Shown here: positions 25,604-33,241 of the stretch, in pieces
How positions within the stretch are numbered: the stretch's first letter is position 1
Layout: the number at the start of each line of letters is the position of its first letter
Assembly: GCF_005930495.1 (NCBI RefSeq)
Contig: NZ_SJEX01000004.1
Span: forward strand, 79,459-143,458
From: Modestobacter excelsi
GTDB lineage: Bacteria; Actinomycetota; Actinomycetes; Mycobacteriales; Geodermatophilaceae
Length of the DNA: 64,000 bases
Reading direction: 5' to 3'
Notes under the pieces: model-generated
What the model was told of the DNA's origin: nothing
Seen by the model: only the letters and a program-made list of their open reading frames with translations
The model's database searches: none
Made by a program: the position numbers and the translations under genes

Positions 25604-27934
25604 TCAGTCGAAGCGCAGGGCCAGCACCGCGACGTCGTCCCGGCGGTCCGGGTGCGGGCCCACCGCGTGCCGGCAGAGGTCGGCCGGGGTGGCGTCGACC
25701 GGTGCGTCGGCCAGCCGGGCCGCCAGCGCGGCGATCCCCTGGTCGAGGTCCTCACCCGGGCGCTCGATGAGCCCGTCGGTGTAGGCGACCAGGGTCGACC
25801 CGGCCGGCACCTCGAGGACCAGCGACTGCCGCTGGTGCGTGGCGTCGACGCCGATGAGCAGGCCGGTCACCTCGGAGACCACCTGCACCGAGCCGTCGAG
25901 CCCGCGGAGGACGACCGGCGGGTGCCCGGCGTTGGCCAGCTCCAGGCGCCACGGCTCACCGTCCGCAGCGGGACGCTCGGCGCGGGCGTAGACCATCGTG
26001 GCCATCGGGGCGACGTGCAGTCCCTGCACCAGCCGGTCGACCCGGCCGAGGACCTCCCCCGGGTCGGTGTCGGGTGCGTCCCAGGCGCAGGCCCGGAGCA
26101 GACCGCGCAGGTGCCCCATCGCCGCGGCGGCGGTGACGTCGTGCCCGACGACGTCCCCGACCGCGATCCCCACGGCGCCGTCGGGCAGGTGCAGCAGGTC
26201 GTAGAAGTCGCCGCCGACCTCCGCCGCGGTGGACGCGCTGAGGTAGGCCGCCGCCGCGGTGACGCCCGGGATGGTGGGCAGGTCGGGGAGCAGGGAGCGC
26301 TGCAGCGTCTCGGCGACGGTGTGCTCCTGCTGGTAGAGCCGCACGTTGTCCATCGCCATCGCGGCCCGCCGCGACAGGTCACGGGCCAGGTCGACGTCCT
26401 CGCTGCTGAACCCCCGGTCGTCGCTGGTCGCCACCAGCACCAGCGCGCCGAGCATGCGGCGCCGGGCGACCAGCGGGACGCTCATGACCGACCTGCCGCC
26501 GAGCGAGCGGAAGAGGGCGGCGGTCTCCGGCAGCGGGAAGACCCGGTCGACCCACTCCGGGGTGACGTGCTCGACGAGCACCGACTCGCTGGTGCGCAAC
26601 GACCGGCGGGTGGGTGAGCTCTCCGGGAGGTTGCCGAGGTGCAGGACCGCCAGGTCGGCCAGCGCGGCCTCGTGGCCGTCGCGGTGCCGGTGGGCGGTCT
26701 CCTGGACCGTGCCGTGCTCGTCGACCAGGGTGAGGAAGACCCAGTCGGCCAGCAGCGGCACGCACAGCGAGGCCAGCCGGTCGATCAGGTCCGACATGTC
26801 CAGGGTCGCGCTGAGCGTGCTGGTCGCCTCGGCCATCAGCGCCAGCCGGCTCTGCGCCAGCTCGGCCTCCACCCGAGCGGCGTCGGCGGCGGCCTGTGCC
26901 TGCTCGGCGTCCCGGCGGGCGACCCGCTCGGCGGCGAAGGCGGCCTGGCGGTCGTCCTCCACCCGGACCCGCTCGGTGACGTCGCTCTGCACGCCCACGA
27001 AGCTGACCAGCTCGCCGCCGCCGTCGAACACCGGCGTGATCGACAGCTGGTTCCAGAAGGCGGTGCCGTCCTTGCGGTAGTTGAGCAGCGTGGTGGTGAT
27101 CGGCCGGTGGTCGTGCAACGCCTCGTGCAGCTCGTCGAGTGCCGCGCGGTCGGTCGCCGGGCCCTGCAGGAAGCGGCAGTTGCGCCCGACGCTCTCCTCG
27201 TAGCCGTACCCGCTGATCCGGGTGAAGGACGGGTTGACCCAGACCAGCGGGTCGTCCTCCTGGCGCGGGTCGGTGATGGTGAACGCGATGTCGGTGGCGA
27301 CGACCGCCCGCTCGCGGAGCGCACGGAGGACGGCCTCCGGGTCGTCGGCGCCGGCGGGCTCGTCGATCTGGAGGAACACGACGAGGGAGAGCCGCTGTTC
27401 GGTGTCGGTCTGGGACAGCGGGAAACCGGTCACCCAGAGCACCTGGTCGGAGTCGGGGCCGGCACCGGCGGCCCGCAGGTCGTCGGAGCTGCGCCGCGGG
27501 GAGAGCCGGACCGCCTCACCGACGACCGGGCGCCCCTCGGCCACCAGCGACAGCGGGCTGGAGGTGCTGGCCAGCGGGGCGGAGCCCAGGTCGGTGAGCC
27601 CGGCCGAGGCGCCCCAGGTGTCCACCGGCACCGGCAGCCGGACGTTGCCGGCCAGCGCGATCGCGGCCTTGTTGGCGTAGACGACGTCCCCGGCGCTCTG
27701 GTCGATCACCAGCACCGCGACCGGGACGTCGGACAGCACGCCGGGCAGCGCGGCCTGCGCCGCCCGATTCGTGTCGCTGCCGGACACGGCCACCTCGGCG
27801 GCGCCGACGATGTCGGACTGCCGCTGGACCGAGGAGGGTTGGTGGTCGACCACCACCAGGCCCTCGGCGAGCGCGGAGGTGGCCTCTGGCGGTACGGCGC
27901 CGGCAGGCGTCCCCGGGTGTCGCTGCAACGGCAC
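25604..27934 (-). CDS. PAS-LOV-GAF-SpoIIE serine phosphatase, probable blue-light receptor
   Basis: A 776-residue signalling protein. PAS is near residues 65-190. LOV is near 213-323, with GRNCRFLQGPATDR holding the FMN-adduct cysteine (Cys253), LNYRKDGTAFWNQL and FVGVQSDVTER. A helical linker near 324-366 precedes GAF near 370-540. The C-terminal SpoIIE/PP2C domain has AEVGGDFYDLLHLPDG, GDVVGHDVTAAAAMG, YTDGLIERPGE and RRDDVAVLAL, so the metal-binding aspartates are intact. The likely role is light-controlled dephosphorylation of an anti-sigma-factor antagonist. The frame is open to an ATG at 27970, but TACGAT lies six bases before the GTG at 27934, which I prefer. Confidence 0.93.
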   Translation of the reverse strand: MPLQRHPGTPAGAVPPEATSALAEGLVVVDHQPSSVQRQSDIVGAAEVAVSGSDTNRAAQAALPGVLSDVPVAVLVIDQSAGDVVYANKAAIALAGNVRLPVPVDTWGASAGLTDLGSAPLASTSSPLSLVAEGRPVVGEAVRLSPRRSSDDLRAAGAGPDSDQVLWVTGFPLSQTDTEQRLSLVVFLQIDEPAGADDPEAVLRALRERAVVATDIAFTITDPRQEDDPLVWVNPSFTRISGYGYEESVGRNCRFLQGPATDRAALDELHEALHDHRPITTTLLNYRKDGTAFWNQLSITPVFDGGGELVSFVGVQSDVTERVRVEDDRQAAFAAERVARRDAEQAQAAADAARVEAELAQSRLALMAEATSTLSATLDMSDLIDRLASLCVPLLADWVFLTLVDEHGTVQETAHRHRDGHEAALADLAVLHLGNLPESSPTRRSLRTSESVLVEHVTPEWVDRVFPLPETAALFRSLGGRSVMSVPLVARRRMLGALVLVATSDDRGFSSEDVDLARDLSRRAAMAMDNVRLYQQEHTVAETLQRSLLPDLPTIPGVTAAAAYLSASTAAEVGGDFYDLLHLPDGAVGIAVGDVVGHDVTAAAAMGHLRGLLRACAWDAPDTDPGEVLGRVDRLVQGLHVAPMATMVYARAERPAADGEPWRLELANAGHPPVVLRGLDGSVQVVSEVTGLLIGVDATHQRQSLVLEVPAGSTLVAYTDGLIERPGEDLDQGIAALAARLADAPVDATPADLCRHAVGPHPDRRDDVAVLALRFD

Positions 27935-27940
27935 CCGAAG

Positions 27941-27946
27941 ATCGTA
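27941..27946 (-). promoter_or_regulatory. -10 box of the LOV phosphatase gene (TACGAT)
   Basis: TACGAT on the minus strand is six bases before the GTG at 27934, with no ribosome binding site between: a leaderless arrangement. Confidence 0.5.
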
Positions 27947-27999
27947 CCGGGGCTTTCGGTTGCGCACCATCGACAGGGGACGGGCAGGTCAGGGCTGCG

Positions 28000-28005
28000 T
28001 AGCGT
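28000..28005 (+). promoter_or_regulatory. candidate -10 box of the glycine-rich protein gene (TAGCGT)
   Basis: TAGCGT lies 55 bases before the ATG at 28061. That start also has GAGAGGA as a ribosome binding site, so this transcript would have a leader. Confidence 0.4.
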
Positions 28006-28060
28006 CGTTCCTGGTACGGCGGGGTAGGGGCGGACCGCACACCACGAGAGAGGACGCGTC

Positions 28061-28858
28061 ATGGGACTCCTGAGCCGGCTCTTCGGCCGTGACCGCGGGC
28101 AGGGCCAGCCCTATGCCGAGCAGGGCTACGGCTACGGCTACGGCGAGCCGCCGCAGCCACCGCAGCCGCCGGCCCCGCGGGCGCAGAGCGAGGACGAGCG
28201 CGCGATCGAGCGGTACCGCTACCTGCTGCGCACCGCTCCCCCGGACCAGGTGGAGGCCGCGCACGCGGAGGCCTTCGGCAAGCTCACCCCTGAGCAGCGC
28301 CGCCAGGTCCTCGAGCAGCTGTCCGCGGCGGTGCCGGCCGGTGAGCGGCCGCGCGGCGACGACCCGCGGAGCCTGGCCCGGGCCGCCACCCGGGCGGAGT
28401 TCCGCCAGCCCGGTTTCCTCGAGCGCACCTTCAGCGGCGGCGGGGGCGGGTACGGCGGTGGCTACGGCCGGGGTGGCTACGGCGGCGGTGGCTACGGCGG
28501 CGGTGGCTACGGCCCCGGCTACGGCGGCGGCATGGGCGGCATGGGGATGGGCAGCATGATCGGCGGCAGCCTGCTGGGCACCGTCGCCGGCGTCGTCGTC
28601 GGCTCGGCGGTGGCCGACGCGCTGTTCGACACCGGCCTCGGCGACGGCGGCCTGTTCGGCGGTGGTGACGAGGAGGCCTACGCCGAGGGCTACCAGGACG
28701 GCGAGCAGGCCGACGACGGCGGCGGTGACGGCGGCGGTGACGGCGGCGGTGACGGCGGCGGTGACTACGCCGACGGCGGCGGTGGTGACTACGACGCCGG
28801 CGGCTTCGACGGCGGTGGCTTCGACGGGGGCGGTGACTTCGGCGGCGGCGACTTCTAG
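28061..28858 (+). CDS. glycine-rich repeat protein with one hydrophobic segment
   Basis: A 265-residue protein I cannot assign to a family. Residues 1-45 are basic then Gly/Tyr/Pro-rich. Residues ~45-115 are a charged helical domain (ERYRYLLRTAPPDQVEAAHAEAFGKLTPEQRRQVLEQL). Residues ~125-165 are GGGGYGG repeats. MIGGSLLGTVAGVVVGSAVADALF near 166-190 could span or embed in a membrane. The tail is GGGD-rich and acidic. The repeats are low-complexity DNA likely to vary in length. The ATG has a GAGAGGA ribosome binding site. The convergent membrane-protein gene overlaps it by four bases. Confidence 0.7.
   Translation: MGLLSRLFGRDRGQGQPYAEQGYGYGYGEPPQPPQPPAPRAQSEDERAIERYRYLLRTAPPDQVEAAHAEAFGKLTPEQRRQVLEQLSAAVPAGERPRGDDPRSLARAATRAEFRQPGFLERTFSGGGGGYGGGYGRGGYGGGGYGGGGYGPGYGGGMGGMGMGSMIGGSLLGTVAGVVVGSAVADALFDTGLGDGGLFGGGDEEAYAEGYQDGEQADDGGGDGGGDGGGDGGGDYADGGGGDYDAGGFDGGGFDGGGDFGGGDF
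28715..28762 (+). repeat. four tandem copies of a 12-base GACGGCGGCGGT unit
   Basis: Four exact consecutive copies within the 3' part of the glycine-rich gene, encoding (Asp-Gly-Gly-Gly)4. The unit is a multiple of three, so slippage would change repeat number without breaking the frame. Confidence 0.9.
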
Positions 28859-29262
28859 CCCTGCTCGGCGGCCTCCTCGGCCTGGTGTCGCAGCCACAGC
28901 AGGCCGAGGACCGGCAGGACCAGCGGGATGAACCCGTAACCCCGGCCGTAGCCGGACCACACCGTGTCGTCCGGGAACGCCGCCGTGTCGACCAGCGATA
29001 GGGTGCCCACGACCAGCACCCCGAGCAGCTCCACCGAGCAGGCGACGACGGCGGTGCGCCGGCCTCCCCGGCCGCCCCGGGCCAGCCCGACCGTGGCGGC
29101 GACGTAGACGACCGCCGCCAGGGCGGACAGCAGGTAGGCCAGCGGCGCCTCGTGGAACTGGACCGCCAGCTGGACCGCGGCCCGGGCGCCGGCGGCGAGC
29201 GCGAACACCGCGTAGACGGCGACCAGCACCCGCCCCGGTCCCTGCGCGGTGTCCTCAGCCAC
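28855..29262 (-). CDS. small integral membrane protein (four helices)
   Basis: A 135-residue protein with about four hydrophobic segments: VLVAVYAVFALAAGARAAV, PLAYLLSALAAVVYVAATVGLA, TAVVACSVELLGVLVVGTLSLV and GFIPLVLPVLGLLWLRHQ. It ends in a short Glu-rich tail. The family is not recognised with certainty; similar proteins are usually annotated as integral membrane proteins. Its GTG start overlaps the stop of the upstream membrane-protein gene by eight bases, so the two are an operon. They may form a hetero-oligomer, which is inference. Confidence 0.75.
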   Translation of the reverse strand: MAEDTAQGPGRVLVAVYAVFALAAGARAAVQLAVQFHEAPLAYLLSALAAVVYVAATVGLARGGRGGRRTAVVACSVELLGVLVVGTLSLVDTAAFPDDTVWSGYGRGYGFIPLVLPVLGLLWLRHQAEEAAEQG

Positions 29263-29620
29263 GGGTGACCTCCCACAGGTCCAGGAGCCGCCAGACCATC
29301 ACCGCGACGGCGAGCGCGGCCACCCCGAGCACCGTGCCCGCCCAGCGGGTCGGCTCGGTGCGCGCCCACAGCAGGCCCGCCACGGGCAGCAGCACGACGC
29401 TGACCAGGTAGGCGAGGAAGGTGGTCAGCTCGACCGGCCGGTGCCCGCCGGCCAGCGCGACGGTGGCCACGACCGCCTGCGCGACGAGCAGCAGCTCGAG
29501 CAGCGCGGTCGTGGCCAGGTGCGCCGTGCCGATCCGCCGGCGCAGCGCGGTGCTCAGCGCTCCCAGGGCGGCGAGGACGACGGCGACGACGCTGATCGCG
29601 ACGACCAGCGGGGTGCTCAC
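29255..29620 (-). CDS. small integral membrane protein (four helices)
   Basis: A 121-residue protein with four hydrophobic stretches: VVAISVVAVVLAALGAL, LATTALLELLLVAQAVVATVALA, LTTFLAYLVSVVLLPVAGLLW and WAGTVLGVAALAVAVMVWRLL. No catalytic motif is seen. It resembles its downstream partner in size and topology, which suggests the pair arose by duplication or works as a two-subunit unit. The GTG start is seven bases after TACCCT, so the transcript is probably leaderless. Confidence 0.75.
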   Translation of the reverse strand: MSTPLVVAISVVAVVLAALGALSTALRRRIGTAHLATTALLELLLVAQAVVATVALAGGHRPVELTTFLAYLVSVVLLPVAGLLWARTEPTRWAGTVLGVAALAVAVMVWRLLDLWEVTRG

Positions 29621-29627
29621 CCTGGGG

Positions 29628-29633
29628 AGGGTA
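29628..29633 (-). promoter_or_regulatory. -10 box of the two membrane-protein genes (TACCCT)
   Basis: TACCCT on the minus strand is seven bases before the GTG at 29620 with no Shine-Dalgarno sequence between. Confidence 0.5.
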
Positions 29634-29642
29634 GTGAGCCGG

Positions 29643-30635
29643 TCAGCGGTGCACGGAGGACATGTCCGGGTAGCGGTCGCCGACGGCGGCGCCGGCCGGG
29701 GCGACCTCGTCCAGCGCGCGCAGGTCGTCGTCGGTCAGCTCGACGGCGGCGGCACCGGCGTTCTCCTCCAGGTAGCCCACCCGCTTCGTCCCCGGGATCG
29801 GCACGACCGCGGGGTTGCCCGCCCGGCCCGACTGCGCCATCACCCAGGCCAGCGCCAGCTGCGTGGCGGTGACGCCCTTGCCCTCGGCGAGCTGCCGCAC
29901 CCGGTCGACCAGCTCGAGGTTCGCGGCGAACGCCTCGCCCTGGAAGCGCGGGTTGTGCCGGCGGAAGTCGTCGGCGTCCAGGTCGTCGACGCTGCGGATC
30001 TGGCCGGAGAGGAAGCCGCGGCCGATCGGGGAGTAGGCGACGAACCCGATCCCGAGCTCGGCGCAGGTGGCCAGCACCCCGTCGTCCTCGGGGTCCCGGG
30101 TCCACAGCGAGTACTCGGTCTGCACCGCCGTGACCGGCTGGACGGCGTCGGCCCGGCGGATGGTGTCGGGTGCGGCCTCCGAGATGCCGGCGTGGCGGAT
30201 CTTGCCCGCCTCCACCAGCTCCCGCAGGGCGCCCCAGGTGTCCTCGATCGGGACCGAGGTGTCCACCCGGTGCTGGTAGTAGAGGTCGATGACGTCGACG
30301 CCGAGCCGCTGCAGCGAGGCGTCGCAGGCCCGGTGCACGTACTCCGGGGTGCCGTTGATGCGCACGAACGAGCCGTCCGCGGCACGCTCGTTGCCGAACT
30401 TGGTGGCCAGCGTGACCTCGTCGCGGCGGCCGGCGATCGCCTGCCCGACCAGCCGCTCGTTGGTGAACGGGCCGTACATGTCGGCGGTGTCGAGGAAGGT
30501 GACGCCGAGGTCGAGGGCGCGGGAGATGGTCCGCTCGGCCTCCGCCTGGTCGCCGGTGCCGTAGAACTCGCTCATCCCCATGCAGCCCAGGCCCTGGGCG
30601 GAGACGGTCAGGTCGCGGAGCTGTCGGATCTGCAT
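29643..30635 (-). CDS. aldo/keto reductase
   Basis: A 330-residue NADPH-dependent oxidoreductase of the aldo/keto reductase superfamily (AKR13-like). The catalytic tetrad is visible: Asp and Tyr in [10 protein letters not shown], Lys in LATKFG, and His in LYYQHRVD. The NADPH-binding end is [27 protein letters not shown]. The start at MQIRQL (ATG at 30635) has a GGGGAGGG ribosome binding site. An upstream extension in frame runs through the tandem repeat region and is unlikely to be translated. The substrate is unknown. Confidence 0.9.
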   Translation of the reverse strand: MQIRQLRDLTVSAQGLGCMGMSEFYGTGDQAEAERTISRALDLGVTFLDTADMYGPFTNERLVGQAIAGRRDEVTLATKFGNERAADGSFVRINGTPEYVHRACDASLQRLGVDVIDLYYQHRVDTSVPIEDTWGALRELVEAGKIRHAGISEAAPDTIRRADAVQPVTAVQTEYSLWTRDPEDDGVLATCAELGIGFVAYSPIGRGFLSGQIRSVDDLDADDFRRHNPRFQGEAFAANLELVDRVRQLAEGKGVTATQLALAWVMAQSGRAGNPAVVPIPGTKRVGYLEENAGAAAVELTDDDLRALDEVAPAGAAVGDRYPDMSSVHR

Positions 30636-30670
30636 GCCCTCCCCCTGCCCGTTCCTCCCCCGGTGCAACC

Positions 30671-30722
30671 AGTGGCACAGCTCAATGGCACAGCGCAGTG
30701 GCACAGCTCAGTGGCACAGCTC
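30671..30722. repeat. four tandem 13-base repeats in the divergent aldo/keto reductase-otsA promoter region
   Basis: Exact head-to-tail units AGTGGCACAGCTC, with the second copy AATGGCACAGCGC. The array starts 36 bases upstream of the aldo/keto reductase ATG and ends 30 bases before the otsA -10 box. Regular spacing in a promoter region suggests stacked regulator sites, though plain slippage is possible. Confidence 0.9.
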
Positions 30723-30751
30723 CGGCCGCGCGAGGGTCCGGCGTCGTCCCC

Positions 30752-30757
30752 TAGGGT
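30752..30757 (+). promoter_or_regulatory. -10 box of otsA (TAGGGT)
   Basis: TAGGGT is six bases before the otsA ATG with no ribosome binding site: a leaderless arrangement. Confidence 0.55.
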
Positions 30758-30763
30758 CGGGGC

Positions 30764-32200
30764 ATGCACGGGCAGCTCAGGGGCCCGGGACAGGACCGGA
30801 GGTCGCAGGTGGGGGCGGACAGCCCGGTGGTCGTGGTCGCCAACCGGCTCCCGGTGGACCAGGTGACCGAACCCGACGGCACGACCCGGTACCAGCGCAG
30901 CCCCGGCGGCCTGGTCACCGCGCTCGAGCCCTTCGTCGCCGGCCGCGGTGGGGCCTGGGTCGGCTGGTCCGGCGCCGCGGGGGACGCCCCCGAGCCCTTC
31001 GAGTCCGGCGGGATGCACCTCGTGCCGGTGCCGCTGTCGGAGGAGGAGGTCGACCGCTACTACGAGGGCTTCTCCAACGCCTCGCTGTGGCCGCTCTACC
31101 ACGACGTCGTCGAGAAGCCGGAGTACCACCGCACCTGGTGGGACACCTACGTCCAGGTCAACAAGCGGTTCGCCGACCGGGCGGCCGAGGTGGCCGCCGA
31201 GGGCGCGATCGTCTGGGTGCACGACTACCAGCTGCAGCTGGTGCCGGCGATGCTGCGGCAGCGCCGGCCCGACCTCACCATCGGCTTCTTCCTGCACATC
31301 CCCTTCCCGCCGTACGAGCTGTTCACCCAGCTCCCCTGGCGCTCGGCGATCATCGAGGGGCTGCTCGGTGCAGACCTCATCGGCTTCCAGCAGCCCGCCG
31401 GGGCGACCAACTTCGTCAACCTGGCCCGGCGGCTGCACGACCTGCGGACCTTGGGCGGCACGGTCAGCTACGACGGCCGCACGGTGACGGCCAAGGCCTT
31501 CCCGATCTCCATCGACGTCGCCGCCTTCGACGAGCTCGCCAGCTCCCCCGAGGTGCTGGCCCGGTCCGCGGAGATCCGCGAGGAGCTCGGCCATCCGGAG
31601 AAGATCGTGCTCGGCGTGGACCGGCTGGACTACACCAAGGGCATCACCGTCCGGCTCGAGGCGTTCCAGGAGCTCCTGGAGGACGGCGTGATCGAGGCGC
31701 CGGCGACCACCTTCGTGCAGGTGGCCACCCCCAGCCGGGAGCGGGTCGAGCACTACGTCACGATGCGCGAGACGATCGAGCAGCAGGTGGGCCACATCAA
31801 CGGCCTGTACGGCTCGATCGCCGGGTCGGCGGTGCGCTACTTCAACCAGTCGATGCCCCGCGAGGAGCTTGCCGCCATGTACCGGGCGGCCGACGTCATG
31901 CTGGTCACCCCGTACCGGGACGGCATGAACCTGGTCGCCAAGGAGTACGTCGCGGCCCGCGGCGACCTCGGCGGCGTGCTGGTGCTCAGTGAGTTCGCCG
32001 GGGCGGCAGCAGAGCTGAAGCAGGCGCTGCTGGTCAACCCGCACGACATCGACGGGGTGAAGAAGCAGCTGGTGCGGGCGCTGCGGATGGACCCGGCCGA
32101 GGGCGCCAAGCGGATGCGGGCGATGCGCCGGCAGGTGGCCAAGCACGACCTCGACCACTGGGCCAACTCGTTCTTCGAGTCGCTCGAGGCGAAGGCCTGA
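30764..32200 (+). CDS. otsA: trehalose-6-phosphate synthase
   Basis: GT20 glycosyltransferase that makes trehalose 6-phosphate from a nucleoside-diphosphate glucose and glucose 6-phosphate. The 478-residue product has [12 protein letters not shown] near residue 22, followed by [11 protein letters not shown]. It contains [23 protein letters not shown] and [38 protein letters not shown] is the nucleotide-sugar site, and [19 protein letters not shown] near 385 is the donor-binding region. otsB follows two bases after the stop. Trehalose supports desiccation and osmotic tolerance, which fits the suspected habitat. Confidence 0.96.
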   Translation: MHGQLRGPGQDRRSQVGADSPVVVVANRLPVDQVTEPDGTTRYQRSPGGLVTALEPFVAGRGGAWVGWSGAAGDAPEPFESGGMHLVPVPLSEEEVDRYYEGFSNASLWPLYHDVVEKPEYHRTWWDTYVQVNKRFADRAAEVAAEGAIVWVHDYQLQLVPAMLRQRRPDLTIGFFLHIPFPPYELFTQLPWRSAIIEGLLGADLIGFQQPAGATNFVNLARRLHDLRTLGGTVSYDGRTVTAKAFPISIDVAAFDELASSPEVLARSAEIREELGHPEKIVLGVDRLDYTKGITVRLEAFQELLEDGVIEAPATTFVQVATPSRERVEHYVTMRETIEQQVGHINGLYGSIAGSAVRYFNQSMPREELAAMYRAADVMLVTPYRDGMNLVAKEYVAARGDLGGVLVLSEFAGAAAELKQALLVNPHDIDGVKKQLVRALRMDPAEGAKRMRAMRRQVAKHDLDHWANSFFESLEAKA

Positions 32201-32202
32201 CC

Positions 32203-32949
32203 GTGCTGGACGCGGAGCTGGGCGCGGCGCTGGACGAGCTGGCCCGGCAGCGTCCGCTGCTGCTGGCCAGCGACTACGACGGCGTGCTGGCCCGGCTGCG
32301 GGACGACCCGGCTGCGGCGGTGCTCGAACCGGGGATCGGCGAGCTGCTCGCCCGACTGGCCGCGGTCGAGGGCGTCACCGTCGCGCTGGTCAGCGGCCGC
32401 GGGGTCGAGGACCTCCAGCGGACCAGCGGACTGACCGGCCCGTTCCGCTGGGTCGGCAGCCACGGCGCCGAGTTCGACGGGCCGCTGTCCGGTGAGCTGG
32501 CCACCCGCCGGGACGCACTGGCCGCCGCGCTCGCCCCGCTGGTCGACGCCGTCCCGGGTGCCCGGCTCGAGGTCAAGCCGGCCGGTGCCGCGGTGCACGT
32601 GCGCACCGTCGCCGACCGGGCCGCCGCGCAGCAGCTGCTCGCCGACGCGGCCGCCGGGCCCGGTGCGGCCCCGGAGCTGACCGCCAAGCCCGGCAAGGAC
32701 GTGCTGGAGCTCGCCGTCACCGACGCCGACAAGGGCTCGGCGCTGCTCCGGCTGCGGGACGAGCTGGGTGCCGCCGGGGTCCTGTACCTCGGTGACGACG
32801 TGACCGATGAGGACGCGTTCCGCGCGCTCGGCGCCGGCGACGTGTCGATCAAGGTCGGCGCGGGCGAGACCGCCGCAGGGCACCGGGTCGAGGACCTCCC
32901 CGGGGTGCGCGTGGTGCTCGAGCGGCTGGCCGGCACGCTCTCCGCCTGA
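32203..32949 (+). CDS. otsB: trehalose-6-phosphate phosphatase
   Basis: HAD-superfamily phosphatase converting trehalose 6-phosphate to trehalose. The 248-residue product has motif I as SDYDGVLA, where most relatives have DxDGTL; both aspartates remain. Motif II is VALVSGRGVEDL. GSHGAEFDGP and KPAGAAVHVR are substrate-cap signatures, and LYLGDDVTDEDAFRAL is the Mg-binding motif IV. The GTG start is two bases after the otsA stop, so the pair is an operon. A 9-bp inverted repeat lies nine bases after the stop. Confidence 0.94.
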   Translation: MLDAELGAALDELARQRPLLLASDYDGVLARLRDDPAAAVLEPGIGELLARLAAVEGVTVALVSGRGVEDLQRTSGLTGPFRWVGSHGAEFDGPLSGELATRRDALAAALAPLVDAVPGARLEVKPAGAAVHVRTVADRAAAQQLLADAAAGPGAAPELTAKPGKDVLELAVTDADKGSALLRLRDELGAAGVLYLGDDVTDEDAFRALGAGDVSIKVGAGETAAGHRVEDLPGVRVVLERLAGTLSA

Positions 32950-32958
32950 CCTCCCGCA

Positions 32959-32979
32959 CGTTCCGTCTCTGACGGAACG
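32959..32979 (+). terminator. 9-bp perfect hairpin after otsB
   Basis: CGTTCCGTC and GACGGAACG flank a three-base loop. No T run follows, so it may be a terminator of the U-tract-free kind common in actinobacteria, or an operator. Confidence 0.5.
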
Positions 32980-33021
32980 CCGCCTCGCCCCGTCCCATGC
33001 GGCGCAGTCGCCCCATCCGCG

Positions 33022-33050
33022 GTCACGGTCCCCGTCGGCGCTGCCGATCA
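33022..33050 (+). promoter_or_regulatory. weak WhiG/FliA-type promoter upstream of cheA
   Basis: GTCACG, 15 bases, then GCCGATCA. The -10 half matches GCCGATAA at seven of eight positions. The -35 half is weaker than at cheB. It lies about 190 bases before the cheA start. The 32950-33241 gap otherwise holds only the otsB hairpin and no convincing gene. Confidence 0.4.
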
Positions 33051-33241
33051 GGTCGAGAACACCGATGGGTGCGAAGAGATGTCGACATGACCGTTCATGA
33101 CCATTCTCGGCACCTGATCGATGTATTCGAGAAAGGTCGGCGCACACCGTTCCCCCAGCTGGACCGCCGGGAGAGCGTGCCGAAGAACCAGTTGCTGAGC
33201 GGGGTGAGCCCGACAGCGCGCACCAAGGGGATGAGGCAGGC

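Noticed and set aside
28855..29620. Toxin-antitoxin or small export pair
   Set aside because: Both products are four-helix membrane proteins of similar size with no toxin-like or transporter motif; only an operon of unknown membrane proteins can be supported.
30671..30722. CRISPR-like array
   Set aside because: The 13-bp units are contiguous with no spacers; likewise the repeats at 28715-28762 and 51061-51090. No cas genes are present.
33085..33240. Small plus-strand frame with ATG at about 33086 before cheA
   Set aside because: It begins plausibly but runs out of frame into cheA with Arg/Ser/Trp-rich nonsense; more likely leader sequence of the cheA transcript.
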